A stretch of 64,000 nt of DNA from Mesorhizobium plurifarium (GTDB lineage Bacteria; Pseudomonadota; Alphaproteobacteria; Rhizobiales; Rhizobiaceae): contig CCNB01000034.1 in the NCBI GenBank assembly GCA_000824785.1, forward strand, positions 90,269 to 154,268, in the 5' to 3' direction. The position numbers and the translations under genes were made by a program. Positions 1 to 6,727 of this stretch are shown piece by piece. The notes under the pieces are model-generated. The model worked only from the letters and a program-made list of their open reading frames with translations. It was not told where the DNA came from and did not search any database. The stretch's first letter is position 1. The number at the start of each line of letters is the position of its first letter.

Positions 1-393
1 GTAGCCGAAGCGCTGCTTGGTCTGGATCTCGGCACAGGCGAAATCGCGGTCCTTCAGCTTGCGCTTTTCGAAGCCCAGCGACAGCACGCCGTCGGAAAGC
101 CGCACGAGATCCTTCGACCAGGTGCAGTTCTGATGGGCGCCATTGGTCCAGCCGTCCGAGACGAACCAGCGGGACTGGTTGAAATTCGAGAAATTGTCGA
201 CGAAGGACGGTGCGCTTTGCAGCTCTTGCTGCGCCTCTTGCGCATGCGCGGGGTGCAGGCTTGCCGCAAGGGCCGCCGTAGCCGCAACCAGGGCTCCGAC
301 GAAGCCTAGCCTCAGGCTGGTCAATCCGCTCCCTGGCGCATGCGACATCGCGCAAGCCGCCATGGTGGAGATGTTGTCCGGATCTGCGTTCAT
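1..393 (-). CDS. exoK: Secreted family 16 glycoside hydrolase, ExoK-like (3' end off the window)
   Basis: Partial gene: 131 codons are visible and the frame is still open at base 1. The start at 393 has a good ribosome site (AAGGTGAG, 6 nt upstream). The N-terminus carries a hydrophobic export signal (LGFVGALVAATAALAASLHP, then AHA) ending near residue 51. The mature part begins with a GH16-type entry (FVDNFSNFNQSRWFVSDGW, then TNGAHQNCTW, then CAEIQTKQRFGYG-like). ExoK enzymes of rhizobia are secreted endo-beta-glycanases that trim succinoglycan to lower molecular weight. The catalytic ExDxxE motif lies beyond the edge, so activity cannot be checked here. Exo genes at 9.6-15 kb support the assignment. 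Calling it exoK rather than another exo-linked GH16 is inference. Confidence 0.8.
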   Translation of the reverse strand, partial: MNADPDNISTMAACAMSHAPGSGLTSLRLGFVGALVAATAALAASLHPAHAQEAQQELQSAPSFVDNFSNFNQSRWFVSDGWTNGAHQNCTWSKDLVRLSDGVLSLGFEKRKLKDRDFACAEIQTKQRFGY

Positions 394-520
394 AACAAAC
401 TCACCTTGTGTTGTCCGCCCAACCCAAGTCATCCTCGGTTCGCATGAGCGAGCCGCTTCTGATCCTCCGCCCTTTGAACTCCTCTAATGTCTCGTACCGA
501 TGACGGCGCCTAACACGTCA

Positions 521-898
521 TCAACCTCTTGCCGTCGCCTGCGCAGCAAGCCGATTGGAACCATCCTCGACGATCGCGTCGAGCGAATGGCGCAGTTCCT
601 TCATCAAACCTTTCTGGCGAGCGAGCTCCGCAATGCGCCGCTCGCAGTTCAGGATCGAACTGGTCATCGCGCTGACATCCGATCCCTTGCTGGCCGACGC
701 CGAACCGTTCTCCATCGCCTCGACCAGAAAGGCCGCGTTGGCGGCCGTCGACTTGTAACGGTTCTCCAGCCCGGTTTTCTCCGCCTCGATCTCCGCCGCG
801 ATCTGATCGAACAGCTTCGCCAGCCGGTCGAAACGCTGAAGATCGGTCTGCCGGTCGCGCGCCGGATCGCGGGATCTGAAGCCAAAAATCGAAGCCAT
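521..898 (-). CDS. Small helical protein of unknown function
   Basis: 125 residues if started at the ATG at 898 (MASIFGFRSRD), with an AAAAGG ribosome site upstream; a start 12 codons earlier is possible. The sequence is charged and helical (residues about 15-50 and 80-115 look like coiled coil), with no signal peptide or membrane segment and no motif I recognise. It lies between the exoK-like gene and the glycosyltransferase, all on the minus strand, with gaps of about 125 nt on each side, so it may be its own unit. Codon use looks like that of neighbouring real genes, and the opposite-strand reading is less plausible. No function is proposed. Confidence 0.55.
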   Translation of the reverse strand: MASIFGFRSRDPARDRQTDLQRFDRLAKLFDQIAAEIEAEKTGLENRYKSTAANAAFLVEAMENGSASASKGSDVSAMTSSILNCERRIAELARQKGLMKELRHSLDAIVEDGSNRLAAQATARG

Positions 899-1023
899 CC
901 TATCGGCCTTTTCGAAATTGCTGCATTGCAACATAGACTGCCATTCCAGCAGCGACTAGGCAACATCATAGTTTTGCGAATGCGGATTTTTTGAGGGGCC
1001 GCAGCTTCCGGGACGATGCGGGA

Positions 1024-2064
1024 TCACTCGTTTGCCGCATTGGTTGCCGCCATCAGGAAGCGCATCGGCGGTATTTGCTGCCGCGCAACAATCCCGGTGC
1101 GGCGGAACAGCGCGTCGAGCTTGTCGGTGGCGACGCCGCGCACGATCGGGATCAGATTCGACTGGCTGGCGAAGGCGTAAGCCGCGGCCGACGCCAGCCC
1201 GCGCTCGGCTTTCACGTCAAGGAAGTTGCGTAGCCGGTATTTGTCGCGGACATGGCGCTCGTGGCGCCGCAACGCGGCCTTCGAGCGCTCGGGAAGGCTG
1301 TCGATCTCGAGCAGCGCCAGATCGGCATCGGCAAGACGCTTCAAATCCTGCGTCCGGTGGCGACCGCTCAGCGAATCGGCGCGCACGATCGCGCCATAGC
1401 CGCAGGACTTGATGACCTTGAAGCGAGCGCCGCAGGCGACAGCGCGCGCGTAGAGCTCGTAGTCCTCGCCAAGCCTGAGGTTCTCGTCGTAGCTCAGCCC
1501 ATGCCGCTCGAGGAAGGCCCGGCTGATCACCGGCTTGAGGAAGCCCAGCTCGCCGCGCCGCACACGGCGGCGGGAGATGTTGCCGTCGATGAAGCGCTCG
1601 AAATCGAGAAATTCCGGCTCGGCCGCGAAAGGCGGCGCGGCGACCTTGGCGAGGTCGGGCGCGGCATCGTCGCGGATCAGCATGATGTTGTCGGCGGCGA
1701 AATCCCAGTCGGTGCTGGCGAAAAGCCGGCGAAAGCGGCCTTCGAGGAAGAAATCGTCGGCGTCGAGAATACTGATGAAAGGCGATCTGGAGGCCCGGAT
1801 GGCGGCGTTGCGCGCCGCGGAAGGGCCGCGATTGACGTCGAAGCGGATGACGGCAAGCCGGCCGCTGCCGTCGTCGGCGGCCAAAGCCACATCCCGGGTG
1901 TCGTCGGTGGAGGCGTCGTCGACCACGATCACTTCGGCGACTTCCGGCTCGCGCAGAGCCGAAGCAATGGCGGCGGGAATCGTTCGCGCCGCATTGCGCG
2001 CGGCGATGATGACGCAGACCCCCAAGGTCGCCACGGGGGTCGTCACAGGCGTCGTCACGGGCAT
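1024..2064 (-). CDS. Family 2 glycosyltransferase linked to the lasso-peptide locus
   Basis: 346 residues from the ATG at 2064. This start is chosen because GAGAGG lies 7 nt upstream and overlaps the stop of the preceding nucleotidyltransferase gene (2069); upstream in-frame starts would overlap that gene. The GT-A fold is clear: VCVIIAARNAARTI (about 17-30), the nucleotide-sugar acid pair in VVDDAS (47-52), RNAA (85-88) and the metal-binding DADD (101-104). There are no membrane segments, so it is probably cytoplasmic. It is translationally coupled to the nucleotidyltransferase and divergent from the lasso genes. It could transfer a sugar to the phosphorylated lasso peptide or could belong to the surrounding EPS locus. 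The family assignment is firm; the substrate is inference. Confidence 0.85.
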   Translation of the reverse strand: MPVTTPVTTPVATLGVCVIIAARNAARTIPAAIASALREPEVAEVIVVDDASTDDTRDVALAADDGSGRLAVIRFDVNRGPSAARNAAIRASRSPFISILDADDFFLEGRFRRLFASTDWDFAADNIMLIRDDAAPDLAKVAAPPFAAEPEFLDFERFIDGNISRRRVRRGELGFLKPVISRAFLERHGLSYDENLRLGEDYELYARAVACGARFKVIKSCGYGAIVRADSLSGRHRTQDLKRLADADLALLEIDSLPERSKAALRRHERHVRDKYRLRNFLDVKAERGLASAAAYAFASQSNLIPIVRGVATDKLDALFRRTGIVARQQIPPMRFLMAATNAANE

Positions 2065-2068
2065 GGGC

Positions 2069-3301
2069 TTACCTCTCGCTTGCATGATTGGCCGCCCCGC
2101 CAACGATTTTGATCATTTCGCTCCGCGCCGGCTCGACCATGGCCGGGCGCTCGAAGATACGCCGGCTGAGGTCGGCCGAGGCCGCCCAGCCGGCTTCCGC
2201 CAGGTAACGGACCGGCTCGCGACCGCAGAGCTCCCACAGCACATGGCGGCGCTGCGGCCAGCGCAGCGATGCGAGCCACGGCGCCATGACCATGTGGAAG
2301 AGGTCGGCGTTGTCGATGCGGGCCAGAATGCGGGTGGCGCGATCCGAAAGCAGCGTGCCGTCGCCGCCGAGCAACACGTCGGCCGCGCGCAATCCCAAGA
2401 GCAGCGTGTCCGCCAGGCCCTGTCCGGCGGCGTGGTCGAGCACCCTCTGCTGCTCGGCTTCGTTCAGCCGGCTGGCGCTGGCCCTGACGTCGCAGACATA
2501 GCCGGCGCAGGGTTCGCGGTTGAAAAAGGCCTTGGCGACGCTTATTGAGGACAATAGCAGCGTGTCGGCCGCCGAGATCACCGGCATGACGACGCCGGCC
2601 ACCTCGACTTCGCGCTTGCGGCGCAGAAAGCCGTCGATGTCGCGCGGGCTCGGCGAGCCCGGCTGCTGCAGCCGGTGATGGAGGTCGACCGTCGAGGCCC
2701 TCGCGCCATCGTCGCGAACCATGTGCTGCTCGCCGAGGAAGCGAACCCACCAGACGGAACGGGATTTGCCGGCAATCTCGTAGCCGATCGCCCGCAACGC
2801 CTCGCGGGCTTGCCCAAAGCGCGCCGGCGAAACCAGTATGTCGACATCGCCCGATGGCTTCATGAAATGATCGCCATAGAGCAGATGCTGCTGGAGCGGA
2901 CCCTTGAGGAAGACGAAATCGACCCGGCTCTCGCGCAGCGCGCGATCGATGGCTATCGAGTCGCCGATGCAGGCGGCGTTCATCGACATCGTGCGTCGAC
3001 GATAGCCATCGAGCCATCCAGCCAACTCCGCGGGCACAGCATCTGCGGGCCTACGCTTGAGCGCCTTGAGCAGGAACACGGCGACCTTGTTCAGCCTGGC
3101 GATATCGGCGACATTGGTCGCCGAGATTGGGGTCGCCGAGATTGGGGAGGCTGAGACTGTCGATGCGGGCAGATCGGCCCGGCCATCGGTCGTGTTGGCT
3201 CCTGGCGCGAAAAACAGCCTCAGGCAGGCCTGCACATAGGCGACTTCGTCGGCGCAGCCGGCGGCGCGCAGCCTTTCATAGGAGCCATCTTGCACCGCCA
3301 T
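2069..3301 (-). CDS. Nucleotidyltransferase-fold protein (PF14907-like), putative lasso-peptide tailoring enzyme
   Basis: 410 residues from the ATG at 3301 (GGAGAA about 11 nt upstream); an in-frame TTG at 3322 is an alternative. The fold signature is visible as FLKGPLQQHLLYGD (131-144) followed by PSGDVDILV (149-157), where the two Asp residues (152, 154) are the metal ligands of the pol-beta-type nucleotidyltransferase superfamily. From memory of the family, genes of this type recur in lasso clusters that also carry a kinase, for example the PsmN protein of pseudomycoidin, linked to adding hexose to the phosphorylated C-terminus. Residues 53-62 hold a duplicated PISAT from a DNA tandem repeat. 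The gene diverges from the precursor gene and is followed by the glycosyltransferase with a 4-nt gap. Its role in tailoring is inferred from context. Confidence 0.75.
   Translation of the reverse strand: MAVQDGSYERLRAAGCADEVAYVQACLRLFFAPGANTTDGRADLPASTVSASPISATPISATNVADIARLNKVAVFLLKALKRRPADAVPAELAGWLDGYRRRTMSMNAACIGDSIAIDRALRESRVDFVFLKGPLQQHLLYGDHFMKPSGDVDILVSPARFGQAREALRAIGYEIAGKSRSVWWVRFLGEQHMVRDDGARASTVDLHHRLQQPGSPSPRDIDGFLRRKREVEVAGVVMPVISAADTLLLSSISVAKAFFNREPCAGYVCDVRASASRLNEAEQQRVLDHAAGQGLADTLLLGLRAADVLLGGDGTLLSDRATRILARIDNADLFHMVMAPWLASLRWPQRRHVLWELCGREPVRYLAEAGWAASADLSRRIFERPAMVEPARSEMIKIVGGAANHASER
3116..3145. repeat. 15-bp tandem duplication inside the nucleotidyltransferase gene
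   Basis: GGTCGCCGAGATTGG occurs twice head to tail, followed by a decayed third copy. It keeps frame and encodes the doubled PISAT in a region outside the recognised catalytic motifs. Confidence 0.85.
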
Positions 3302-3568
3302 GCCCGATGTCGTTCTCCGCAAAATGCCGCCCGAGGCGCTTATACCGCAACTGCGAAGAAAAGCATCGGAAAAATTAACGCCATCATCCCAGATCCGGAC
3401 TGAACCGCCTCACGACTGCAACCTCAGCGTTTAAAACTGCTGCGCGCTCAATCACTTTTGAAGACAACTCCGGAGACGTTCCAGCAGGCCGGAATGCGGC
3501 GAATTTTTGCAGGAATTTCTTCGCAGGTGCGAGATGCCTTCCTCGCCTAAAAAATTATCATAAATAAA

Positions 3569-3584
3569 TCAAATGCTTATTTGA
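3569..3584. promoter_or_regulatory. AT-rich palindrome TCAAAT-N4-ATTTGA, possible operator
   Basis: Perfect 6-bp inverted repeat with a 4-nt centre, in the most AT-rich part of the divergent control region, about 270 nt upstream of the nucleotidyltransferase start. Operator function is only inferred from position and symmetry. Confidence 0.3.
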
Positions 3585-3740
3585 ACAGCGAAGACCCGCG
3601 GTTGAATTTCTGAATGGGCAGGGTCTAGGATGACGGGGCTTACGCCTTGACCACCAACGAAGGCGAGCGCAACCAAGAATTGATTAACGCTTGGTAAATC
3701 AGGCTTGACTCATGGATGGTGCCGTGCAGCAATCGCATTG

Positions 3741-3758
3741 CAGCATAGCCATATGCTG
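3741..3758. promoter_or_regulatory. Palindrome CAGCATA-N4-TATGCTG upstream of the lasso precursor gene
   Basis: Perfect 7-bp inverted repeat with the centre gcca, ending 43 nt before the precursor ATG. Its size and position suit a dimeric repressor operator, or a 5' hairpin if transcription starts upstream of it. No regulator gene lies inside the lasso cluster, so any binding protein is unknown. Confidence 0.4.
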
Positions 3759-3801
3759 GCGGCATTCTGCAGCCGCTTCCAGTCCTTAATTGGAGAGTAA
3801 A

Positions 3802-3954
3802 ATGGAACAGAATGTTGAAAAGCATGAGTATGAAACCCCCAGCCTGACGGTTCACGGTTCGATTGAAACGATCACGCAGGGCGGTGCTGGCACGACGGCG
3901 CTTGACGCGAGCTTTCCCGCACACACGCCGGTCGGCGAGCTGACCTTCTCTTAA
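3802..3954 (+). CDS. Lasso peptide precursor (A gene), 50 residues
   Basis: The ATG at 3802 is preceded by GGAGAG (4 nt spacing). The leader (residues 1-26) carries the recognition pattern Y-x-x-P-x-L-x-x-x-G: YETPSLTVHG at 10-19, followed by Thr25 at the conserved penultimate leader position. The predicted core is residues 27-50: it starts GGAGTTALD and ends GELTFS. Gly1 and Asp9 of the core fit a nine-residue macrolactam ring with a 15-residue tail. The C-terminal Ser is the acceptor in lasso peptides that have an HPr-type kinase, and such a kinase is encoded at 6724. Calculated monoisotopic mass of the macrolactam is about 2285.10 Da, or about 2365.06 Da with one phosphate. The antimicrobial or signalling role is unknown. 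If processing were one residue later the ring would be eight-membered. Confidence 0.92.
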   Translation: MEQNVEKHEYETPSLTVHGSIETITQGGAGTTALDASFPAHTPVGELTFS

Positions 3955-4009
3955 AGCTTACAGGCGTCCGGATGTCTAAGTTGGGGCTCCGGATGCTCTC
4001 CAACAGGTG

Positions 4010-4035
4010 AGCCGGGGGGCTTTTGTCCCCCGGCT
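4010..4035 (+). terminator. Strong stem-loop between the precursor gene and B1
   Basis: AGCCGGGGG pairs perfectly with CCCCCGGCT across an 8-nt loop. It is not followed by a U-run, so it probably acts as a partial terminator or a 3' stabiliser of the precursor message rather than a full stop. Hairpins at this position are usual in proteobacterial lasso clusters, where the precursor must be made in excess over the enzymes. Confidence 0.65.
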
Positions 4036-4110
4036 TCCTGCCGAGGATCGCCGGCAACCGATCCACGGCGAAAGACCCAAGGGCGCGGGGGCCAGCAACG
4101 AGGTTTTAGG

Positions 4111-4410
4111 ATGGACTGGAACCCCTCGGACCATGACCGCGTGGTCGCGACCGGCGAGGCGGTCGCATGTGAGTTCGGCGCCGGACTGGCGCTGCTCCAC
4201 CTCAAATCCAATGTCTATTATAGCCTGAACGGCGTCGGCGCCTTCATCTGGGAGCAGATCCAGGAGCCGCGATCGATCCTCGATATCCGCGGCGCCGTGC
4301 TCGCGCGCTACAATGTCGATGCCGAGCGCTGCAAGGCCGATGTCGAGGGCTTGCTCAAGGGGCTGAGCGAAGCTGGGCTTGCGAGGCTCCACCGTGAGGA
4401 ACTGGTCTAG
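4111..4410 (+). CDS. Lasso peptide B1: PqqD-like leader-recognition protein
   Basis: 99 residues, full length for the stand-alone PqqD/RRE family. The family pattern is LALLHLKSNVYYSLNGVGAF at about 27-46 followed by IWEQI, with a helical C-terminal half rich in Leu and Ala. In lasso pathways this protein binds the leader YxxPxL region as an added beta-strand and hands the precursor to the B2 protease and C synthetase. The start ATG has ACGAGG 7 nt upstream. The 3' end overlaps the B2 start, indicating coupled translation. Cytoplasmic. Order A-B1-B2-C-K-D on one strand fixes the role. Confidence 0.92.
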   Translation: MDWNPSDHDRVVATGEAVACEFGAGLALLHLKSNVYYSLNGVGAFIWEQIQEPRSILDIRGAVLARYNVDAERCKADVEGLLKGLSEAGLARLHREELV

Positions 4411-4810
4411 GCTCCGCTCGCTGAGCGGCCGGGAGATGCTGTTTCTGGCACGCTGCCTGATGGTGGTGAGCGCGGTGCGGCTTGCGCTGACGCTGTCTTC
4501 CTACAACCGTGTCCGCGGGGCGGTCACGCGGCTGGACGCCAGGCGTGACGCCGGCATCGCCGATCTGCGGCGGGTCGCCTGGGGCGTTGCGGCCGCGGCG
4601 CGGCTCGTGCCGGGCGCCACTTGCCTCACCCAGGCGCTGGCCGGGCAATATCTGCTCGCCCGCCAGGGCAACGCCTCGAAGATCAGCATCGGCATCGAGA
4701 AAGGGACCGGCAGCACGCTCAAGGCGCATGCCTGGCTGATGAGTGGCAACCACATCGTGCTCGGCGGCACGATCAAGGGATTTGCCCATCTGGTCGACCA
4801 TGGGTCGTGA
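4394..4810 (+). CDS. Lasso peptide B2: transglutaminase-like leader peptidase
   Basis: 138 residues from the GTG at 4394, preferred because GAGG lies 8 nt upstream; an in-frame TTG at 4379 is an alternative. The fold matches the bacterial transglutaminase-like cysteine protease of lasso pathways: ATCLTQALAGQYLLARQG with Cys77, and KAHAWL with His112. The third catalytic acid, usually just after the His block, is not obvious here because the region reads MSGNHIVLGG; Asp135 near the C-terminus is the nearest candidate. It cuts after leader residue 26 while bound to B1. It overlaps B1 by 17 nt and ends 3 nt before C. Family call is strong from both sequence and context. Confidence 0.9.
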   Translation: MRNWSRLRSLSGREMLFLARCLMVVSAVRLALTLSSYNRVRGAVTRLDARRDAGIADLRRVAWGVAAAARLVPGATCLTQALAGQYLLARQGNASKISIGIEKGTGSTLKAHAWLMSGNHIVLGGTIKGFAHLVDHGS

Positions 4811-4813
4811 GCG

Positions 4814-6727
4814 ATGAGCGGCCTCGCCGGACTCGTGCATGGTGACAATGGCCGGCCCGCCGGGGCCGGCGATATCCAAGAGATGCTTTCGCGCATGCGC
4901 CACCGCGCCCGCGACGGCAGCTCGTGGTGGACCGAGGGCAGCGTGGCGCTCGGCCATGCCTGGCTCGACACGACCGGTGAGGACGGCCCCGGCCCGCTGA
5001 CGATGGCTGGGGGCAAGCTCGCCATCACCGCCGACTGCCGGCTGGACAATCGCGACGAGCTTCTGGCGCGGCTCGGCCTGCGCGACCGGTCGATCGCCGA
5101 CGCAGTGCTCATCATGCGCGCCTACCTCAAATGGGGCGAGGCCTGCCCGACCTATCTGCAGGGCGATTTCGCCTTCGCGATATGGGACGGCGAGCGCCGG
5201 GCGCTGTTTTGCGCGCGCGACCATTTCGGCGTCAAACCTTTCTACTATCATTCGACCGGCAAACGCTTTGCGTTCGCCTCGGAGATCGGACCGATCCTGG
5301 CGCTGGACGGCGTCGGCAGGCGCCTCAGCGAGCACCAGATTTCCGGCTTCCTCGCCGGTCTGCCGGACGATACGCAGGCCACGCCCTATGCCGAGATCTT
5401 CCGCCTGCCGGAGCGGCACAGCATGACGGTTGCGGACCGCCAGGTGACGCTGCGGCGCTACTGGCAGATCGAGCCGTCGCAACGGCCGCCGCGCTCGGAC
5501 ACGGCCGAGGAATTCAAGCATCTCTTCGTGCAATCGGTGGAGAACCGCGTGCGCGGCACGCCGGCCGTCGGCGCCATGCTGAGCGGCGGGCTCGATTCCT
5601 CCTCGATCGCTTGCGTTGCCGGTCTTCGCGCGGCGGCGCAGCGCAACCCGAGGCTCAAGACCTTCTCGCTCGTCTTCGACAAGGGCTCGCCGATGGACGA
5701 AAAGCCGTTCATCGATGCGGTCCTCGCCGACAATCCGCTCGATGCCACGCTGATATCGGTGGGCAATTACGCGCCCTTCGCCGAATTCGAGCGCATCCTG
5801 GAGGAGCAGGAAGGCACGTTCCTGGCGCCCGGCCTGTCCTTGACCCGCGACCTTTACCGCACCGCCGGCGCAAAGGGCGTCAAAGTGCTTCTCGACGGGC
5901 ATGGCGGCGACGAGGTCGTCTCGCAGGGCCATGGACACCTTCACGAGCTCGCCAATGCCGGCAGGTGGCTGGAGCTGTGGCGCGAACTGCGCAGCGCCGC
6001 CAACACCTATGGCGAGGGCATGCTCTCGCTCTATTTTAAGTTCCTGACCATCTACGGACCGGCCTGGCGGATCGCCCGGGTGAGGTCGATGGCCAGACGC
6101 ATCGTCGGCAAGGTGCGGCGCAGACCGGCGCAAGCGGCGCGCGCCGCCTGGACGGGCCTGGTCAACCCGGAGCTTGCCAGGCGCACCGATCTTGCCGAGC
6201 GTTTCCATCGCAGCGGCTACATGCCGAGAGCGGTCAGCGCCAGCGAAGCGCTGACGCATCGCTGGCTGCTGTCCACCGGACTGGTGCCGCACGCCTTCGA
6301 AGTGCTCGACAAGGCCGCAGCCAATTTCGGCGTGGAGCCTCGTTATCCGTTCTGGGACAAGCCGCTCGTCGAATTCTGCCTGGCATTGCCCGGCGAGGAA
6401 AAGCTCAAGGACGGCTTCGGTCGCCATGTGCTGCGCCGGGCCATGCAAAACGTTCTGCCGCCGGCGGTGCAGTGGCGGCGCGACAAGATCGATTTCACCG
6501 CCAACCTGGTCAAAGGCATGCTCGGCAATCATCGCGAGCTTCTGGACAGGCTGCTGATTTCGGACAGCGAGCGGATCGCGCCCTATGTCAATCTGCCCGA
6601 AGTGAACGCGGTCTACGAGCGCCTGCTCAGCCGGCCCGAGCAGGCGACGCTGCCCGACGTCCAGCATGTCTGGCGCTCGGTTTCGCTGTCGCTGTGGCTG
6701 CGGCAAGTCCAAGGAAGCCCCGCATGA
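4814..6727 (+). CDS. Lasso peptide C: asparagine-synthetase-like macrolactam synthetase
   Basis: 637 residues, a usual length. The N-terminal glutaminase-like domain starts MSGLAGLVHG and so lacks the Cys2 nucleophile of true asparagine synthetase, as expected for lasso cyclases, which use a core amine instead of ammonia. The ATP pyrophosphatase motif LSGGLDSSS is at 256-264. The enzyme should adenylate the Asp9 side chain of the core and close the ring onto Gly1, trapping the tail. The start lies 3 nt after the B2 stop; the stop overlaps the kinase start as ATGA. No frameshift or gap is seen. Not an ordinary asnB because of the flanking B1, B2 and kinase. Confidence 0.93.
   Translation: MSGLAGLVHGDNGRPAGAGDIQEMLSRMRHRARDGSSWWTEGSVALGHAWLDTTGEDGPGPLTMAGGKLAITADCRLDNRDELLARLGLRDRSIADAVLIMRAYLKWGEACPTYLQGDFAFAIWDGERRALFCARDHFGVKPFYYHSTGKRFAFASEIGPILALDGVGRRLSEHQISGFLAGLPDDTQATPYAEIFRLPERHSMTVADRQVTLRRYWQIEPSQRPPRSDTAEEFKHLFVQSVENRVRGTPAVGAMLSGGLDSSSIACVAGLRAAAQRNPRLKTFSLVFDKGSPMDEKPFIDAVLADNPLDATLISVGNYAPFAEFERILEEQEGTFLAPGLSLTRDLYRTAGAKGVKVLLDGHGGDEVVSQGHGHLHELANAGRWLELWRELRSAANTYGEGMLSLYFKFLTIYGPAWRIARVRSMARRIVGKVRRRPAQAARAAWTGLVNPELARRTDLAERFHRSGYMPRAVSASEALTHRWLLSTGLVPHAFEVLDKAAANFGVEPRYPFWDKPLVEFCLALPGEEKLKDGFGRHVLRRAMQNVLPPAVQWRRDKIDFTANLVKGMLGNHRELLDRLLISDSERIAPYVNLPEVNAVYERLLSRPEQATLPDVQHVWRSVSLSLWLRQVQGSPA

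Larger units (their letters stand above)
3302..3801. promoter_or_regulatory. Divergent control region between the nucleotidyltransferase and the lasso precursor
   Basis: About 500 bp without a convincing gene; it is the only place from which both divergent units can be transcribed. It is visibly richer in A and T than the flanks, most of all near 3545-3590. A CTTGAC box at 3704-3709 resembles a -35 element pointing at the precursor gene, but I see no good -10 at standard spacing. Two perfect short palindromes (3569-3584 and 3741-3758) are listed separately. GGAGAG at 3792-3797 is the ribosome site for the precursor. The open frame on the minus strand at 3640-3924 is antisense to the precursor and has no coding features. 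Confidence 0.6.

Noticed and set aside
3704..3733. Sigma-70-type promoter for the lasso precursor at CTTGAC
   Set aside because: The -35-like box is good, but no acceptable -10 is found at 16-18 nt spacing, so no promoter feature was called.
3640..3924. 94-codon open frame antisense to the lasso precursor
   Set aside because: It covers the precursor and its promoter on the other strand, has no ribosome site or recognisable motif, and the plus-strand reading has clear lasso features.
6472..6723. Upstream extension of the kinase gene into the cyclase gene
   Set aside because: The stretch is the wrong frame of the cyclase; the ATG at 6724 overlaps the stop as ATGA, the usual coupling seen elsewhere in this cluster.
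4814..6727. Ordinary asparagine synthetase (asnB)
   Set aside because: It lacks Cys2 and is flanked by B1, B2 and a lasso kinase, so the macrolactam synthetase role is far more likely.
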